A stretch of 64,000 nucleotides of DNA from an uncultured Clostridia bacterium (lineage in GTDB: Bacteria > Bacillota > Clostridia > UBA1381), in assembly GCA_947624165.1 (NCBI GenBank), contig CANQJC010000003.1, positions 1 through 64,000 of the forward strand. Direction: 5' to 3'. The notes beneath the pieces were generated by a model. That model was not told the origin of the DNA. It saw nothing but the letters and a program-made list of their open reading frames with translations, and ran no database searches. Position numbers and translations under genes: made by a program. Below, in pieces: positions 26,874 to 35,715 of the stretch (its first letter is position 1; every line of letters begins with the position of its first letter).

Positions 26874-27822
26874 CGTTTCCTTCCTCCTTCTCGCGCGTTT
26901 TTGTAAGCTCAAGGAATATATCCTCGAGCGACGTTTCGATTTCCTTCTGTGCCATTATCGGCATCATAGCTTCCGCAAACGCGAAAAACAGACGCTTTTT
27001 ATCATCCTCGTCAAGACGCGCGTCAAATTCGAAATTGTACGTTCCCGCCGAGGAAGATACGCATACGACGTTTGAAATCCCGTCGAAGGAATTAAGTATT
27101 TCCTCCGCTTTTTCTCTGTCTCCCGAAACGGAAACAGACATCTTGTGCGACGTTCCAATCATAGCCGACAGGTTTGAAGGAGTATCCTCAGCGACAAATT
27201 TTCCTTTGTTGATGATAATTACTCTGTTGCACACCGCGCTTATTTCGCTTAGGATATGAGAGCTTAAGATTATTGTTTTTTCCTTTCCAAGCTCTTTTAT
27301 TACGGAGCGCATTTCAATGATTTGTTTCGGGTCAAGCCCTACCGTCGGTTCGTCCAAAATCAGCACGGGCGGGTTGCCTATAAGCGCGCCGGCAAGTCCG
27401 ACCCTCTGGCGGTAGCCCTTGGAAAGATTACCTATTTTTCTCTTTTTAACATCGTCGATTTTTACCGTGTCTATCACGTTCTGTATATGCTCTTTCCTGT
27501 TATCCGTTTTTATTTTTTTAAGGTCATAAACAAAATCGAGATAATCCCATACAAGCATATCGAGATACAGCGGCGGTATTTCCGGCAGATAGCCTATGCG
27601 TTTTTTTACCTCGACGGGATTTTCCACAATGTCGTAGCCGTCTACGTTTACCGTTCCGTCGGTATAAGCGGTATATCCCGTTATTATATTCATCGTAGTG
27701 GATTTGCCCGCGCCGTTCGGCCCGAGAAACCCAAGTATCTCTCCTTTTTTCACATCGAAGCTGATATGGTCGAGAGCGTACTTATCCCCGTATTTCTTAG
27801 TGAGATTGGAAATGGTAATCAC
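26857..27822 (-). CDS. ABC transporter ATP-binding protein, GldA-like
   Basis: About 321 residues from GTG at 27822. The track start (TTG at 27843) coincides with the likely transcription start, so the GTG with GGAGAG upstream is preferred. Walker A GPNGAGKST, signature LSKGYRQRVGLA, Walker B VLILDEPTVGLDP and the switch histidine in ILSSHILSEI. A C-terminal accessory part (about 215-320) is typical of ABC-2 exporter ATPases. First gene of ATPase-permease-GldG-DUF4340. Confidence 0.94.
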   Translation of the reverse strand: MITISNLTKKYGDKYALDHISFDVKKGEILGFLGPNGAGKSTTMNIITGYTAYTDGTVNVDGYDIVENPVEVKKRIGYLPEIPPLYLDMLVWDYLDFVYDLKKIKTDNRKEHIQNVIDTVKIDDVKKRKIGNLSKGYRQRVGLAGALIGNPPVLILDEPTVGLDPKQIIEMRSVIKELGKEKTIILSSHILSEISAVCNRVIIINKGKFVAEDTPSNLSAMIGTSHKMSVSVSGDREKAEEILNSFDGISNVVCVSSSAGTYNFEFDARLDEDDKKRLFFAFAEAMMPIMAQKEIETSLEDIFLELTKTREKEEGNDESNI

Positions 27823-27848
27823 TTGTAATACTCTCCGTTTCAATTTGG

Positions 27849-27884
27849 ATTATAGCATGAACAGCCGTAGGCTGTTCATATCGT
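27849..27884 (-). promoter_or_regulatory. Promoter with embedded palindromic operator of the ABC operon
   Basis: Reverse strand shows an extended -10 TGCTATAAT (TATAAT at 27849-27854). Upstream of it lies a perfect 10-bp inverted repeat ATGAACAGCC-TAC-GGCTGTTCAT (27857-27879) that fills the -35/-10 spacer and replaces a good -35 box. That is the usual place for a repressor site. It could also form an RNA hairpin ending aspS, but no T run follows. Confidence 0.6.
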
Positions 27885-27930
27885 AACATTCATTATACCG
27901 AATCATTATTAACGATTTATGAATAAAAAG

Positions 27931-29703
27931 TTAATTTTCATCGGGGATTATTTTAATGGCAAGTTCCTCCAGCTGTTCCTCGTCAACAAGGTTCGGCGCA
28001 CCCGACATAAGCTCGGACGCGTTCTGTACCTTGGGGAACGCCGTAACGTCTCTGAGACTGTCCGCGCCGCTCATAAGCATTGCAAGACGGTCGAGACCAA
28101 GCCCCATACCTCCGTGCGGCGGCGCGCCGTACTTATACGCTTCGACAAGGAATCCGAATTTCGCTTCGATTTCCTCGTCGCTCAGTCCGAGCGATTCAAA
28201 CATTTTCTGCTGAAGCTCGTAATCGGTTATGCGAATGGAGCCGGACAGAAGCTCGGTACCGTTTAAGACAAGATCGTAAGCCTTCGCGATGACCTTGCCG
28301 GGATCCGTATCAAGATATTGTATGCAGTCGTCCTCCGGCATTGTGAAAGGATGATGCATCGCTATCCATTTACCGCTTTCCTCGTCGTACTCAAAGAACG
28401 GGAATTCCGTTATCCATACAAAATTCCATCCGTTCGGGATAATATCAAGCTGCTTAGCGACCTTAAGTCTCAACGCGCCGAGCGTCGAAAGCGTAACGTT
28501 CGTTTTGTCCGCGACAAAAAGCGCGACGTCTCCCTTCTCCATGCCCGTTCTCTCGATTATTTTCTCCGTTTCGCCGTTTTCCATAAACTTCGCAAACGCG
28601 CACGTCGGCTCGTCATCCACCCAACGTATAAAAGCAAGTCCTTTTGCTCCTATACCGCGCACGTATTCCGTAAGTTTGTCAATTTCTTTTCTCGTAAGCG
28701 TCGAAGCCGCTCCCTTTGCAACGATTGCACGGACAGAGCCGCCGTCGGCGACTGCGTTTTTAAACACTCCGAAGCCGCAGTCTTTTACAATATCGGAAAT
28801 ATCGATTATCTCCATTCCGAAACGCGTATCCGGCTTGTCGGAGCCATAACGTTCCATAGCTTCCTTATAAGTCAGGCGCGGAAGCGGCGCGGATATATTT
28901 TCGTCAAGCACATCCTTGAACACGCGCGATATAAATCCTTCCACTACCTCTATTATATCTTCTACGTCCGCAAACGACATTTCCATGTCTATCTGAGTAA
29001 ATTCCGGCTGTCTGTCCGCTCTCAGATCCTCGTCTCTGAAGCAGCGTGCAAGCTGAATATATCTGTCGTAACCGGCGATCATGAGAAGCTGTTTATACAT
29101 CTGCGGCGACTGCGGCAGCGCGTAGAATTTACCGTGATGCACTCTCGACGGTACAAGATAATCACGCGCGCCCTCGGGCGTGGACTTTATCATCATCGGC
29201 GTTTCCAATTCTATAAAACCGTTTTCATGAAAATAATCGCGCGCGGATTTTGCGATTTTGCTTCGCAGCATAAGATTATTCTGCAAGACCGAACGTCGCA
29301 AATCAAGATAACGATAGCGAAGTCTTAATTCCTCGTTCGTATTTGTGTCGTCCGTTATTTCAAACGGCGGCGTCTGCGCCTTTGCAAGTATGCGCAGATC
29401 CTTGACGTCTATCTCTACGTCACCGGTTTTGATTGCCGGATTTTTGCTTTCTCTTTCTCTCACAACGCCCTTTGCCATAAGAACATATTCGCTGCGGCAT
29501 GAGGACGCTTTTTCGAAAATATCTCTGTCGGTCGAATCGTCAAAGGCAAGCTGAACGATACCCGTTCTGTCGCGCAAATCTATAAAAATCAGATTGCCCA
29601 TATCACGGATTTTCTGAACAAACCCTCCGACGACAACCTCTTTTCCTATCCCTTCTGTTTCGGCGCAGTAATTCGTGCGCTTTAATCCGCTCATTGTATC
29701 CAT
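27931..29703 (-). CDS. aspS: Aspartate--tRNA ligase, bacterial type
   Basis: Charges tRNA-Asp. 590 residues, the length of the bacterial type with a GAD insertion. OB-fold anticodon domain (1-about 110), class II motif 2 FRDEDLRADRQPEFTQIDME, flipping-loop ALPQSPQMYKQLLM, GAD domain (about 300-410), motif 3 GAPPHGGMGLGLDRLAML. Standard start with AAGGAG. Single-gene unit with its own promoter. Confidence 0.98.
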   Translation of the reverse strand: MDTMSGLKRTNYCAETEGIGKEVVVGGFVQKIRDMGNLIFIDLRDRTGIVQLAFDDSTDRDIFEKASSCRSEYVLMAKGVVRERESKNPAIKTGDVEIDVKDLRILAKAQTPPFEITDDTNTNEELRLRYRYLDLRRSVLQNNLMLRSKIAKSARDYFHENGFIELETPMMIKSTPEGARDYLVPSRVHHGKFYALPQSPQMYKQLLMIAGYDRYIQLARCFRDEDLRADRQPEFTQIDMEMSFADVEDIIEVVEGFISRVFKDVLDENISAPLPRLTYKEAMERYGSDKPDTRFGMEIIDISDIVKDCGFGVFKNAVADGGSVRAIVAKGAASTLTRKEIDKLTEYVRGIGAKGLAFIRWVDDEPTCAFAKFMENGETEKIIERTGMEKGDVALFVADKTNVTLSTLGALRLKVAKQLDIIPNGWNFVWITEFPFFEYDEESGKWIAMHHPFTMPEDDCIQYLDTDPGKVIAKAYDLVLNGTELLSGSIRITDYELQQKMFESLGLSDEEIEAKFGFLVEAYKYGAPPHGGMGLGLDRLAMLMSGADSLRDVTAFPKVQNASELMSGAPNLVDEEQLEELAIKIIPDEN

Positions 29704-29737
29704 TTTTTCGTTCTCCTTTATCTGTGCATATACATAT

Positions 29738-29767
29738 ATTTTACCTCTTACACCGTATAAGTGTCAA
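29738..29767 (-). promoter_or_regulatory. Sigma-A promoter of aspS
   Basis: TTGACA (29762-29767), 18-base spacer, TAAAAT (29738-29743) on the reverse strand. Confidence 0.75.
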
Positions 29768-29854
29768 GTAAAATATAATAATTTGTCAAAAAGATAAAAA
29801 ACGCCGCACGCGTATTGGCGCGCGTTTGAAAAACAAATTTTTTTACAAAAAGAC

Positions 29855-29883
29855 TTGATTATACGCAAAAATAGTCTTATAAT
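29855..29883 (+). promoter_or_regulatory. Sigma-A promoter of the SpoVB-like flippase gene
   Basis: TTGATT (29855-29860), 17-base spacer, TATAAT (29878-29883). This rules out the track start at 29855 and points to vegetative rather than sporulation-only expression. Confidence 0.8.
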
Positions 29884-29914
29884 GTTAATGTTTAAGACAG
29901 AAAGGGATTTTGAA

Positions 29915-31711
29915 ATGCAAGAAACAAACAATAAAAAAGCGAAAAAAGCGCAGTCGTTTATGATAAACGTCTCGATAGTGCTGTTTGCACAGTTTGCGGT
30001 AAAAATTCTCGGACTTGTGTACCGTGTTGTTCTTACAAATATAGACGGCTTCGGCGACGCCGGCAACGGTTTTTATACGGCAGGATTCCAGGTTTACACC
30101 GTACTGTTGGCGATATCCTCGGTCGGTATACCGAACGCTATCGCGAAAATGGTTTCCGAACGCGCCGCGCTTAACGATTACAAGGGCGCGCACAATATAT
30201 TTAAGTCGGCGTTTCTGCTGTTTGCTTGTATAGGCGCGTTTTGCGCTTTGCTTCTGTACATAGGCGCGGATTTTGTTTCAACATATATAATCGGAAATTC
30301 CGAGATAAGATACGTAATGCGCGCTCTCGCGCCTTCGATATTTTTCGTATGCGTCTCGTCGGTAATACGCGGATATTTCCAGGGACTGAACGATATGAAC
30401 GCGACAAGCCGTTCACAAATTTTGGAGCAGATTTTTAAATGCGGTCTCACGATACTGTTCGTTGTATTGACAGTAGGCGTTATGCCGCTGATCATGGAGC
30501 TTTTCTCACACGGATTCCTGCTCGCCGACAAGCTTTATTACACGGAAGCGGTCAACGGACAGGAAGTCACGAAAACGCTCCCAGAAATCATGGCGGCGTG
30601 GGCAAACCTGGCAAGTTCCGCGGCAACGCTGATCTCCTTTGCATATTTGATACTTTTTTATGCGCGCAGGAAGAAGGGGCTGAGAGAAAAAATACGTCAG
30701 TCCGCCGTCGATTCGCTTAAGGAATCCACGGGACACATAATGAAATCGGTTCTTATGCTGTCCGTTCCCATTTCGCTTGCGTCTATCGTGACTGCGGTAA
30801 ACCGCGTTATAGACACCGCGACGATCACACGCGGCATTGAAATAGCGTTCGCGAACGGTATACCGGCATATGAAGGTAACGCCGCGATACCGCACCCTAC
30901 ACTGAAGGAATTGAGCGATTATGCCATAATCCTCGCAGGAAGGCTGTCAAAGAGCGACACTATCATCAATATGCCGCTCGCTCTGAACGTGGCGTTTTCG
31001 ACCGTGCTTGTACCTTCTATCGCCGGCGCGCTTGCAAAAGGCGACAAGAAAGAAGCGAGCGATAAAATTTCTTATTCGTTTCTTATATCGATCCTGCTTA
31101 TATTGCCGTGCGTCATAGGTCTGATCGTTCTTGCGAACCCGATATATAAGCTGCTTTATCCGGCGGCTTCTCTCGGTTCGGATCTGCTCGCGCTTATGGC
31201 TGTTTCACTTATTTTCAGCGCGCTGTTTCAGACAATGTCGGGCGCGCTGCAGGGCATGGGCAAGGTATTTTCGCCTGCGGTCGGACTGCTTGTCGGCTGC
31301 GCGATAAAAATCATATTAAACGTCGTACTGATACGCCAGAGAGCAATCAACATTTACGGAGCCGCAATAAGCTCGATAATATGCCAATTTGCCGCTTTTG
31401 TTATCTGTTACGCGATACTGTCCAAACACCTTACTGTCGGCATAACATTCAAAAAATACATTTTAAAGCCGCTGTCAGCAGGATTGATAATGGGCGCGGG
31501 AGCGTATCTTGCGTATCACGCTTTATACGCGCTCATAGGCAGTAATTTAATTTCCGTCCTCTCCGCGCTTATTGCGGCGGTAATAATATACGCCGTCATG
31601 ACGTTCTCACTCAGAGTTTTGGACGAGGAGGAAATAAAAATGCTTCCCGGCGGCGGCAGACTTTATTCGTTACTTGTAAAATTAAAGCTTTATCCATCGG
31701 ATAACAAATAA
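29915..31711 (+). CDS. Lipid-linked oligosaccharide flippase, SpoVB/YtgP-like (MOP superfamily)
   Basis: 598 residues from the ATG at 29915 (AAAGGG nine bases upstream, and downstream of the promoter). About 14 membrane helices; FAVKILGLVYRVVLTNIDG...GFQVYTVLLAISSVGIPNAIAKMVSER is the family N-terminus, RGYFQGLNDMNATSRSQILEQ the conserved loop, and MSGALQGMGKVFSPAVGLLVG lies in the C-terminal half. It carries a longer loop around residues 210-250 than I expect. Flips lipid-linked sugars such as lipid II across the membrane. A terminator follows. Divergent from aspS. Confidence 0.92.
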   Translation: MQETNNKKAKKAQSFMINVSIVLFAQFAVKILGLVYRVVLTNIDGFGDAGNGFYTAGFQVYTVLLAISSVGIPNAIAKMVSERAALNDYKGAHNIFKSAFLLFACIGAFCALLLYIGADFVSTYIIGNSEIRYVMRALAPSIFFVCVSSVIRGYFQGLNDMNATSRSQILEQIFKCGLTILFVVLTVGVMPLIMELFSHGFLLADKLYYTEAVNGQEVTKTLPEIMAAWANLASSAATLISFAYLILFYARRKKGLREKIRQSAVDSLKESTGHIMKSVLMLSVPISLASIVTAVNRVIDTATITRGIEIAFANGIPAYEGNAAIPHPTLKELSDYAIILAGRLSKSDTIINMPLALNVAFSTVLVPSIAGALAKGDKKEASDKISYSFLISILLILPCVIGLIVLANPIYKLLYPAASLGSDLLALMAVSLIFSALFQTMSGALQGMGKVFSPAVGLLVGCAIKIILNVVLIRQRAINIYGAAISSIICQFAAFVICYAILSKHLTVGITFKKYILKPLSAGLIMGAGAYLAYHALYALIGSNLISVLSALIAAVIIYAVMTFSLRVLDEEEIKMLPGGGRLYSLLVKLKLYPSDNK

Positions 31712-31713
31712 AA

Positions 31714-31745
31714 AAAATCAGGTCAAATGACCTGATTTTTTTTAT
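31714..31745. terminator. Bidirectional terminator
   Basis: AAAAAAATCAGGTCA-AATGACCTGATTTTTTT between the convergent flippase and DUF4330 genes. Confidence 0.92.
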
Positions 31746-32227
31746 TTAAGTACCTTTACGCTTTCAATATCTCCCGATGTTTTAACGTATTTCGAATATA
31801 AATCAATATTTCTTCCGACCGACAGTTCCGTTGTATCGTTCAGAATGTAATTATCGTCCGATTCCTTACCCTCGCCCACGATCGTGACAAAACAGGTGTA
31901 TCTGTCCGGCAGCTCGCTTATCTTCAGTTCACCCGATGCGGTCGTCGATTGCTGCGTCGCGTTTTCAACACGAACGTCCGTGATCTCACCCAAATTCTTT
32001 TCGGACTTCTTATCGGTGATCCTTCCCTTTTTCTCGAGAGCGTTCACGGTGTATTCTCGTACATTTTCAACACGCAGAACATATTCAAACTGCTTGTCAC
32101 CCATTACCGAATCCGTTATTTTACTTCCGTAGCGCGCCGCAATACCGATTATTACAACGATAAGAAGAACAACGACAAGAATGTCGATAATGCTTATTTT
32201 ACCTTTTATTTTTCCGTTTTTATCCAT
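31742..32227 (-). CDS. DUF4330-like membrane protein (second copy)
   Basis: 161 residues. Cytoplasmic start MDKNGKIKGKISIIDI, one membrane segment (about 13-30), then an extracytoplasmic beta-rich domain (FEYVLRVENVREYTVNAL, YTCFVTIVGEG, SVGRNIDLYSKYVKTSGDIESV). The RFTxIDA/ISIIDI start and the domain pattern match DUF4330, found with Clostridial cell-wall polysaccharide operons. Last gene of the operon; 14 bases after its paralogue. Function unknown. Confidence 0.8.
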   Translation of the reverse strand: MDKNGKIKGKISIIDILVVVLLIVVIIGIAARYGSKITDSVMGDKQFEYVLRVENVREYTVNALEKKGRITDKKSEKNLGEITDVRVENATQQSTTASGELKISELPDRYTCFVTIVGEGKESDDNYILNDTTELSVGRNIDLYSKYVKTSGDIESVKVLK

Positions 32228-32241
32228 TTTTCTTATCCTCC

Positions 32242-32709
32242 TTAATCGTTAATTTCTATAACATATCCCATCGATGCGTAGCCCTTGCCGCGCACAGGGA
32301 TCTCCGCTCCTACCTTTACCGGCGTACCGCCCGCGCGAAGTGCCAGATCCGATATATCCATATCAGCCTCTATCGTTACGTACACATCGCATTTACTCTC
32401 AATCGTTTCGTTTGCGTAAGTACCGTCGATACTGTTATAAGCAAGCGTCTGCGCCGGTTTTGTCTCGACCGCCTTGACAGTTCCGCCATCCTTTTCCGTA
32501 AGGCTTATTGTCACTCGGTCGCCGATCGTTATCGCGTCCGCGAAGCTTTCGTCTTCATTTTGCACCAGTACCGTAAAATCCACCGTCCTGTGTTCTCCCG
32601 ACGTCATGACCGACGGTAAAAGCTTTAAGCAGGCAAATACCGCCGCCGCGAGCAGAACAATAATTATTACGGCGTCGATCACCGTAAATCTAACTTTTTT
32701 CTCTGACAT
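32242..32709 (-). CDS. DUF4330-like membrane protein (first copy)
   Basis: 155 residues. Starts MSEKKVRFTVIDAVIIIVLLAAAVFA, one membrane anchor, then a strand-rich extracytoplasmic domain (VDFTVLVQNEDESFADAI, CDVYVTIEADMDISD, VKVGAEIPVRGKGYASMGYVIEI). Shares layout, size and ending with the next gene but is clearly diverged. It directly follows the glycosyltransferase (no gap), so it is part of the polysaccharide operon, perhaps as an assembly accessory (inference). Confidence 0.82.
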   Translation of the reverse strand: MSEKKVRFTVIDAVIIIVLLAAAVFACLKLLPSVMTSGEHRTVDFTVLVQNEDESFADAITIGDRVTISLTEKDGGTVKAVETKPAQTLAYNSIDGTYANETIESKCDVYVTIEADMDISDLALRAGGTPVKVGAEIPVRGKGYASMGYVIEIND

Positions 32710-33837
32710 TTAAATATCCTCCTTATAAACTGATTTTCGATATACATCTTCGGTTTTCTTCGTCATTACCCTCGCGGTAAACTTTTCTTCGAATATCCTT
32801 TTCGATTGGACCGACATTACTCTGTAAAGCGCGTCGTTATTCAAAAGCTCCTCAACCTTATCCGCTATCAAGCCGGCGTTCTTGGTCGGTACGACAAATC
32901 CGTTCACTCCGTCGCATATAACGCCCGGATTACCGCCGAAATCGGATACTACCGCAGGTATCCCCAAGCTCATACCTTCAAGCAGGGCAAGACTTGTCGC
33001 TTCCGTACCGTACGATGCGTTGACCTGAACGTCCGTTATTTGCATAAGCTTGTCAACATCACGTATAAAGCCGGTAAAGATGATCTGTTCCTCGCGTCGG
33101 ATAGCTTTTACCTTTTCGCGCAGTACCTTTTCATACGAGCCGGTACCGGCAATATAAAAGCGTAGCTTGTGGCCGCGCCGAAGCAGAATATTCGCAGCGT
33201 CAATAAAATACTCATGTCCCTTTATATCCTCAAGTCTCGCGACTATTGAGACGGCTCTGCATGGATCCGGCAAATCAAATCGTTCCCTAATCACGCGTTT
33301 TTCGTCTACGGACACGGGAGTTAATCCCTCAACGCCGTTTAGGATAACGTCTATCTTATCATCCTTTATCCCCGTCTCGATAAGATTCTCCTTTGCCGCC
33401 TGAGCGACGGCTATTATCCTGTCGGCAAAATAATTATTCACCATGCCGTTAAGCAGCTTTCCGATACCGCGTGAGATCCTTCGCGAAGGCGGGAATACGC
33501 TGTGCCTTGTATACACTACCTTCGCCCCCGAAAATTTGGCGGCGATCCGCGCGGACATGCTGGCGTGTGTGTGGACCACGTCGGGTTTCTCACGTCGGAA
33601 TATCTCATATAAGGCTCGCACGGCAGATAAATCAAGCGATTTGTCGGCTATGCCGTCCACTTCCGAAACCTTGACGCCGAGACCTTCTATACTGCTTTTC
33701 AGCAGACTGCCGCACGGCAGAATAACGGAAACGTCAAAATTGCCGTAATCAAAGTTTTCAAGAAGCGTTATAAGACATTTGCCCGCGCCGCCTATATTTG
33801 TATCGGAAGAAACCTCAATAACTTTTATTTTTTTCAT
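32710..33837 (-). CDS. Glycosyltransferase family 4
   Basis: 375 residues. GT-B fold: N-terminal sugar-acceptor half begins KKIKVIEVSSDTNIGGAGKCLITLL; C-terminal nucleotide-sugar half has VSIVARLEDIKGHEYFIDA, FTGFIRDVDKLMQITDVQVNAS and the EX7E-like TSLALLEGMSLGIPAVVSD. Adds a sugar to a cytoplasmic lipid carrier or repeat unit; specificity unknown. The start overlaps the O-antigen-ligase stop by four bases, so translation is coupled. Confidence 0.94.
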   Translation of the reverse strand: MKKIKVIEVSSDTNIGGAGKCLITLLENFDYGNFDVSVILPCGSLLKSSIEGLGVKVSEVDGIADKSLDLSAVRALYEIFRREKPDVVHTHASMSARIAAKFSGAKVVYTRHSVFPPSRRISRGIGKLLNGMVNNYFADRIIAVAQAAKENLIETGIKDDKIDVILNGVEGLTPVSVDEKRVIRERFDLPDPCRAVSIVARLEDIKGHEYFIDAANILLRRGHKLRFYIAGTGSYEKVLREKVKAIRREEQIIFTGFIRDVDKLMQITDVQVNASYGTEATSLALLEGMSLGIPAVVSDFGGNPGVICDGVNGFVVPTKNAGLIADKVEELLNNDALYRVMSVQSKRIFEEKFTARVMTKKTEDVYRKSVYKEDI

Positions 33838-35711
33838 TCGCCGTTCCTCCCGTCCGTCACAGAGGTATATTTGATCGCCATACCAAGTCCGATTATCATA
33901 AAGAACAGAGCCATAACTCTGTAATTGTAGAATGTGTAGTCGAACATGCTTTGGACGAGAAATCCGACAACGCCGCTTGCAACGGCTAAAGCAAGCATAG
34001 GCTCGGTATCCTTTTTATAACCGCTTCGATAAACAGAGGACATCTTTTTCAGAAATACGCCCTGCGTCACAACGAATATGCCAAGTCCCCCTATTCCCGC
34101 TTCAACCAGCAGCTGAAGGAAGAGATTGTGAGAATGAGGGGCTATAATGGCGTTATAGGAGAAAAACGGATAAACCTGGGCAAACGCCGCTTCTCCCATG
34201 CCGATCCCGCCCGGCCAATAATGCTTCATCATTCCGAGCGTACCCATCCAAATGTAAACTCTGTACGACGTTGACGAGTCCTCCATATTTCCGACGCTCA
34301 TAATTCGGTCGACTATCGTCTGCGGAACGACAAACGGCAATATGCATATGACGAGAGGGATCACCCCCCACAGCTTTCCTTCATAAAAAGATACGAATAT
34401 TATAACGCTGACCATAAATCCTATCCAGCATCCACGCGACTGCGTAAGCACAAGGCACAGCGCGAGAGCGAGGAACGCCGCTCCGTAAGCCCATTTAGAA
34501 AGACTTTTTACACTGTCTTTAAGCATGAATACGGCTGCGACCGGCAGCACAAGCAGCAGATATTCACCCAGCACGTTCGGATTGCCGAGAGTGGAATAAA
34601 CTCTCATCGCAGAGTCTTCAAACATTTCCTCGTCGATCCATGAGTTAGACGTCGTCCAACCGAAAATATACTGGAGAATACCGTACAGCGCGACCAGCGC
34701 GCCGGATATTACCAAAAATCTGAATAAACCGCGCATCTGTTCCTTCGTGCGTATCGAGTTTATTACCGTAAAATAGAAAATCACAAATACAAAGTACATA
34801 GCCCATACCTTAAGGCTGTCGACTCGCGCGAACGAAGTTATACACGACAGAAGAAGTACGAGCAAAAAGAGTGCGAGACACATACCCACACCGTCAAAAC
34901 GCCATTTGAAGCCGCGATCCGTGACTGATTTTATGATAAGGGATAAAGTCGTCCAGATACATATCCCCGCAAGTGCCATCGTCGGTGCGAACGGCGCGGC
35001 AAATACAGCGGCATACACTCCCGTAACGGGAGCATACATCACAAGTATAAGCGCGAATACCGCGAACGGCAGCGCGGCTCCGTAGAGAAGATTCACACTC
35101 ATGGCGGCTCCTGCCGCCGCTCCGGCGATAAGCGCGAGGACGAGCCTTTTCACTCCGTGCGTTTCTTCCTCGTCAAAGAAATCGAAATCAATATTTTTAA
35201 ATCCCGCCAAGCTTTTAAAAAAACATACAAATTTACTCGGGTTTAAAAACGACATAAGATTGTAGTTCGCAATACACAATACCGCGCCAAATCCTCCCGC
35301 AATAAGCGCGATTTTCGATATATGCGCCCGCGCGGCGCAGTATGTCAGCGCGGTGCAGACGAGCATTATTCCGAAGAATCTTGTGTTTACAGCCATAAAA
35401 TTCTGCATATATGTTTTTGCCCATGTACAGATAAAGCTTTCCGATATGTTTTTTTCAATAAAATCCCCGGCTTTTCCGCGCAGAAACGACAAAAAAGCAA
35501 AAGGCGAAGATACAATTTTGCCCGATACGTTTTCCGCGCACGCGGAGTCTTTTCCTTCGCCGCGCAGTTTATTCATAATGACGCTTCCGCGCCATGAAGC
35601 CGACACTGCGTTATAGATTTTCATCAGAAAAGCACAGACCGCGCTTTCCTTAAAACATTGTGCGAGCGTTTTAAAAAACGCGGCAAGCGACGATAATATT
35701 GCGCTGTTCAT
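33834..35711 (-). CDS. O-antigen ligase/polymerase family membrane protein
   Basis: 625 residues, about 12 membrane helices. The Wzy_C-type core lies in the second half: QSRGCWIGFMVSVIIF and the large outer loop with YRVYIWMGTLGMMKHYWPGG...HSHNLFLQLLVEAGIGGLGIF. The first 100 residues form a longer cytoplasmic or membrane-proximal part. Probably polymerises or transfers a lipid-linked polysaccharide onto its acceptor at the outer face of the membrane. Four bases after murJ. Confidence 0.92.
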   Translation of the reverse strand: MNSAILSSLAAFFKTLAQCFKESAVCAFLMKIYNAVSASWRGSVIMNKLRGEGKDSACAENVSGKIVSSPFAFLSFLRGKAGDFIEKNISESFICTWAKTYMQNFMAVNTRFFGIMLVCTALTYCAARAHISKIALIAGGFGAVLCIANYNLMSFLNPSKFVCFFKSLAGFKNIDFDFFDEEETHGVKRLVLALIAGAAAGAAMSVNLLYGAALPFAVFALILVMYAPVTGVYAAVFAAPFAPTMALAGICIWTTLSLIIKSVTDRGFKWRFDGVGMCLALFLLVLLLSCITSFARVDSLKVWAMYFVFVIFYFTVINSIRTKEQMRGLFRFLVISGALVALYGILQYIFGWTTSNSWIDEEMFEDSAMRVYSTLGNPNVLGEYLLLVLPVAAVFMLKDSVKSLSKWAYGAAFLALALCLVLTQSRGCWIGFMVSVIIFVSFYEGKLWGVIPLVICILPFVVPQTIVDRIMSVGNMEDSSTSYRVYIWMGTLGMMKHYWPGGIGMGEAAFAQVYPFFSYNAIIAPHSHNLFLQLLVEAGIGGLGIFVVTQGVFLKKMSSVYRSGYKKDTEPMLALAVASGVVGFLVQSMFDYTFYNYRVMALFFMIIGLGMAIKYTSVTDGRNGE

Positions 35712-35715
35712 TTCA

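Noticed and set aside
27857-27879. Palindrome as the aspS terminator
   Set aside because: No T run follows on the aspS strand and the repeat sits exactly in the promoter spacer of the ABC operon, so an operator is preferred.
28318-29328. 336-codon ORF on the plus strand
   Set aside because: It lies wholly antisense to aspS, which has full motifs, and has no ribosome-binding site or recognisable domain.
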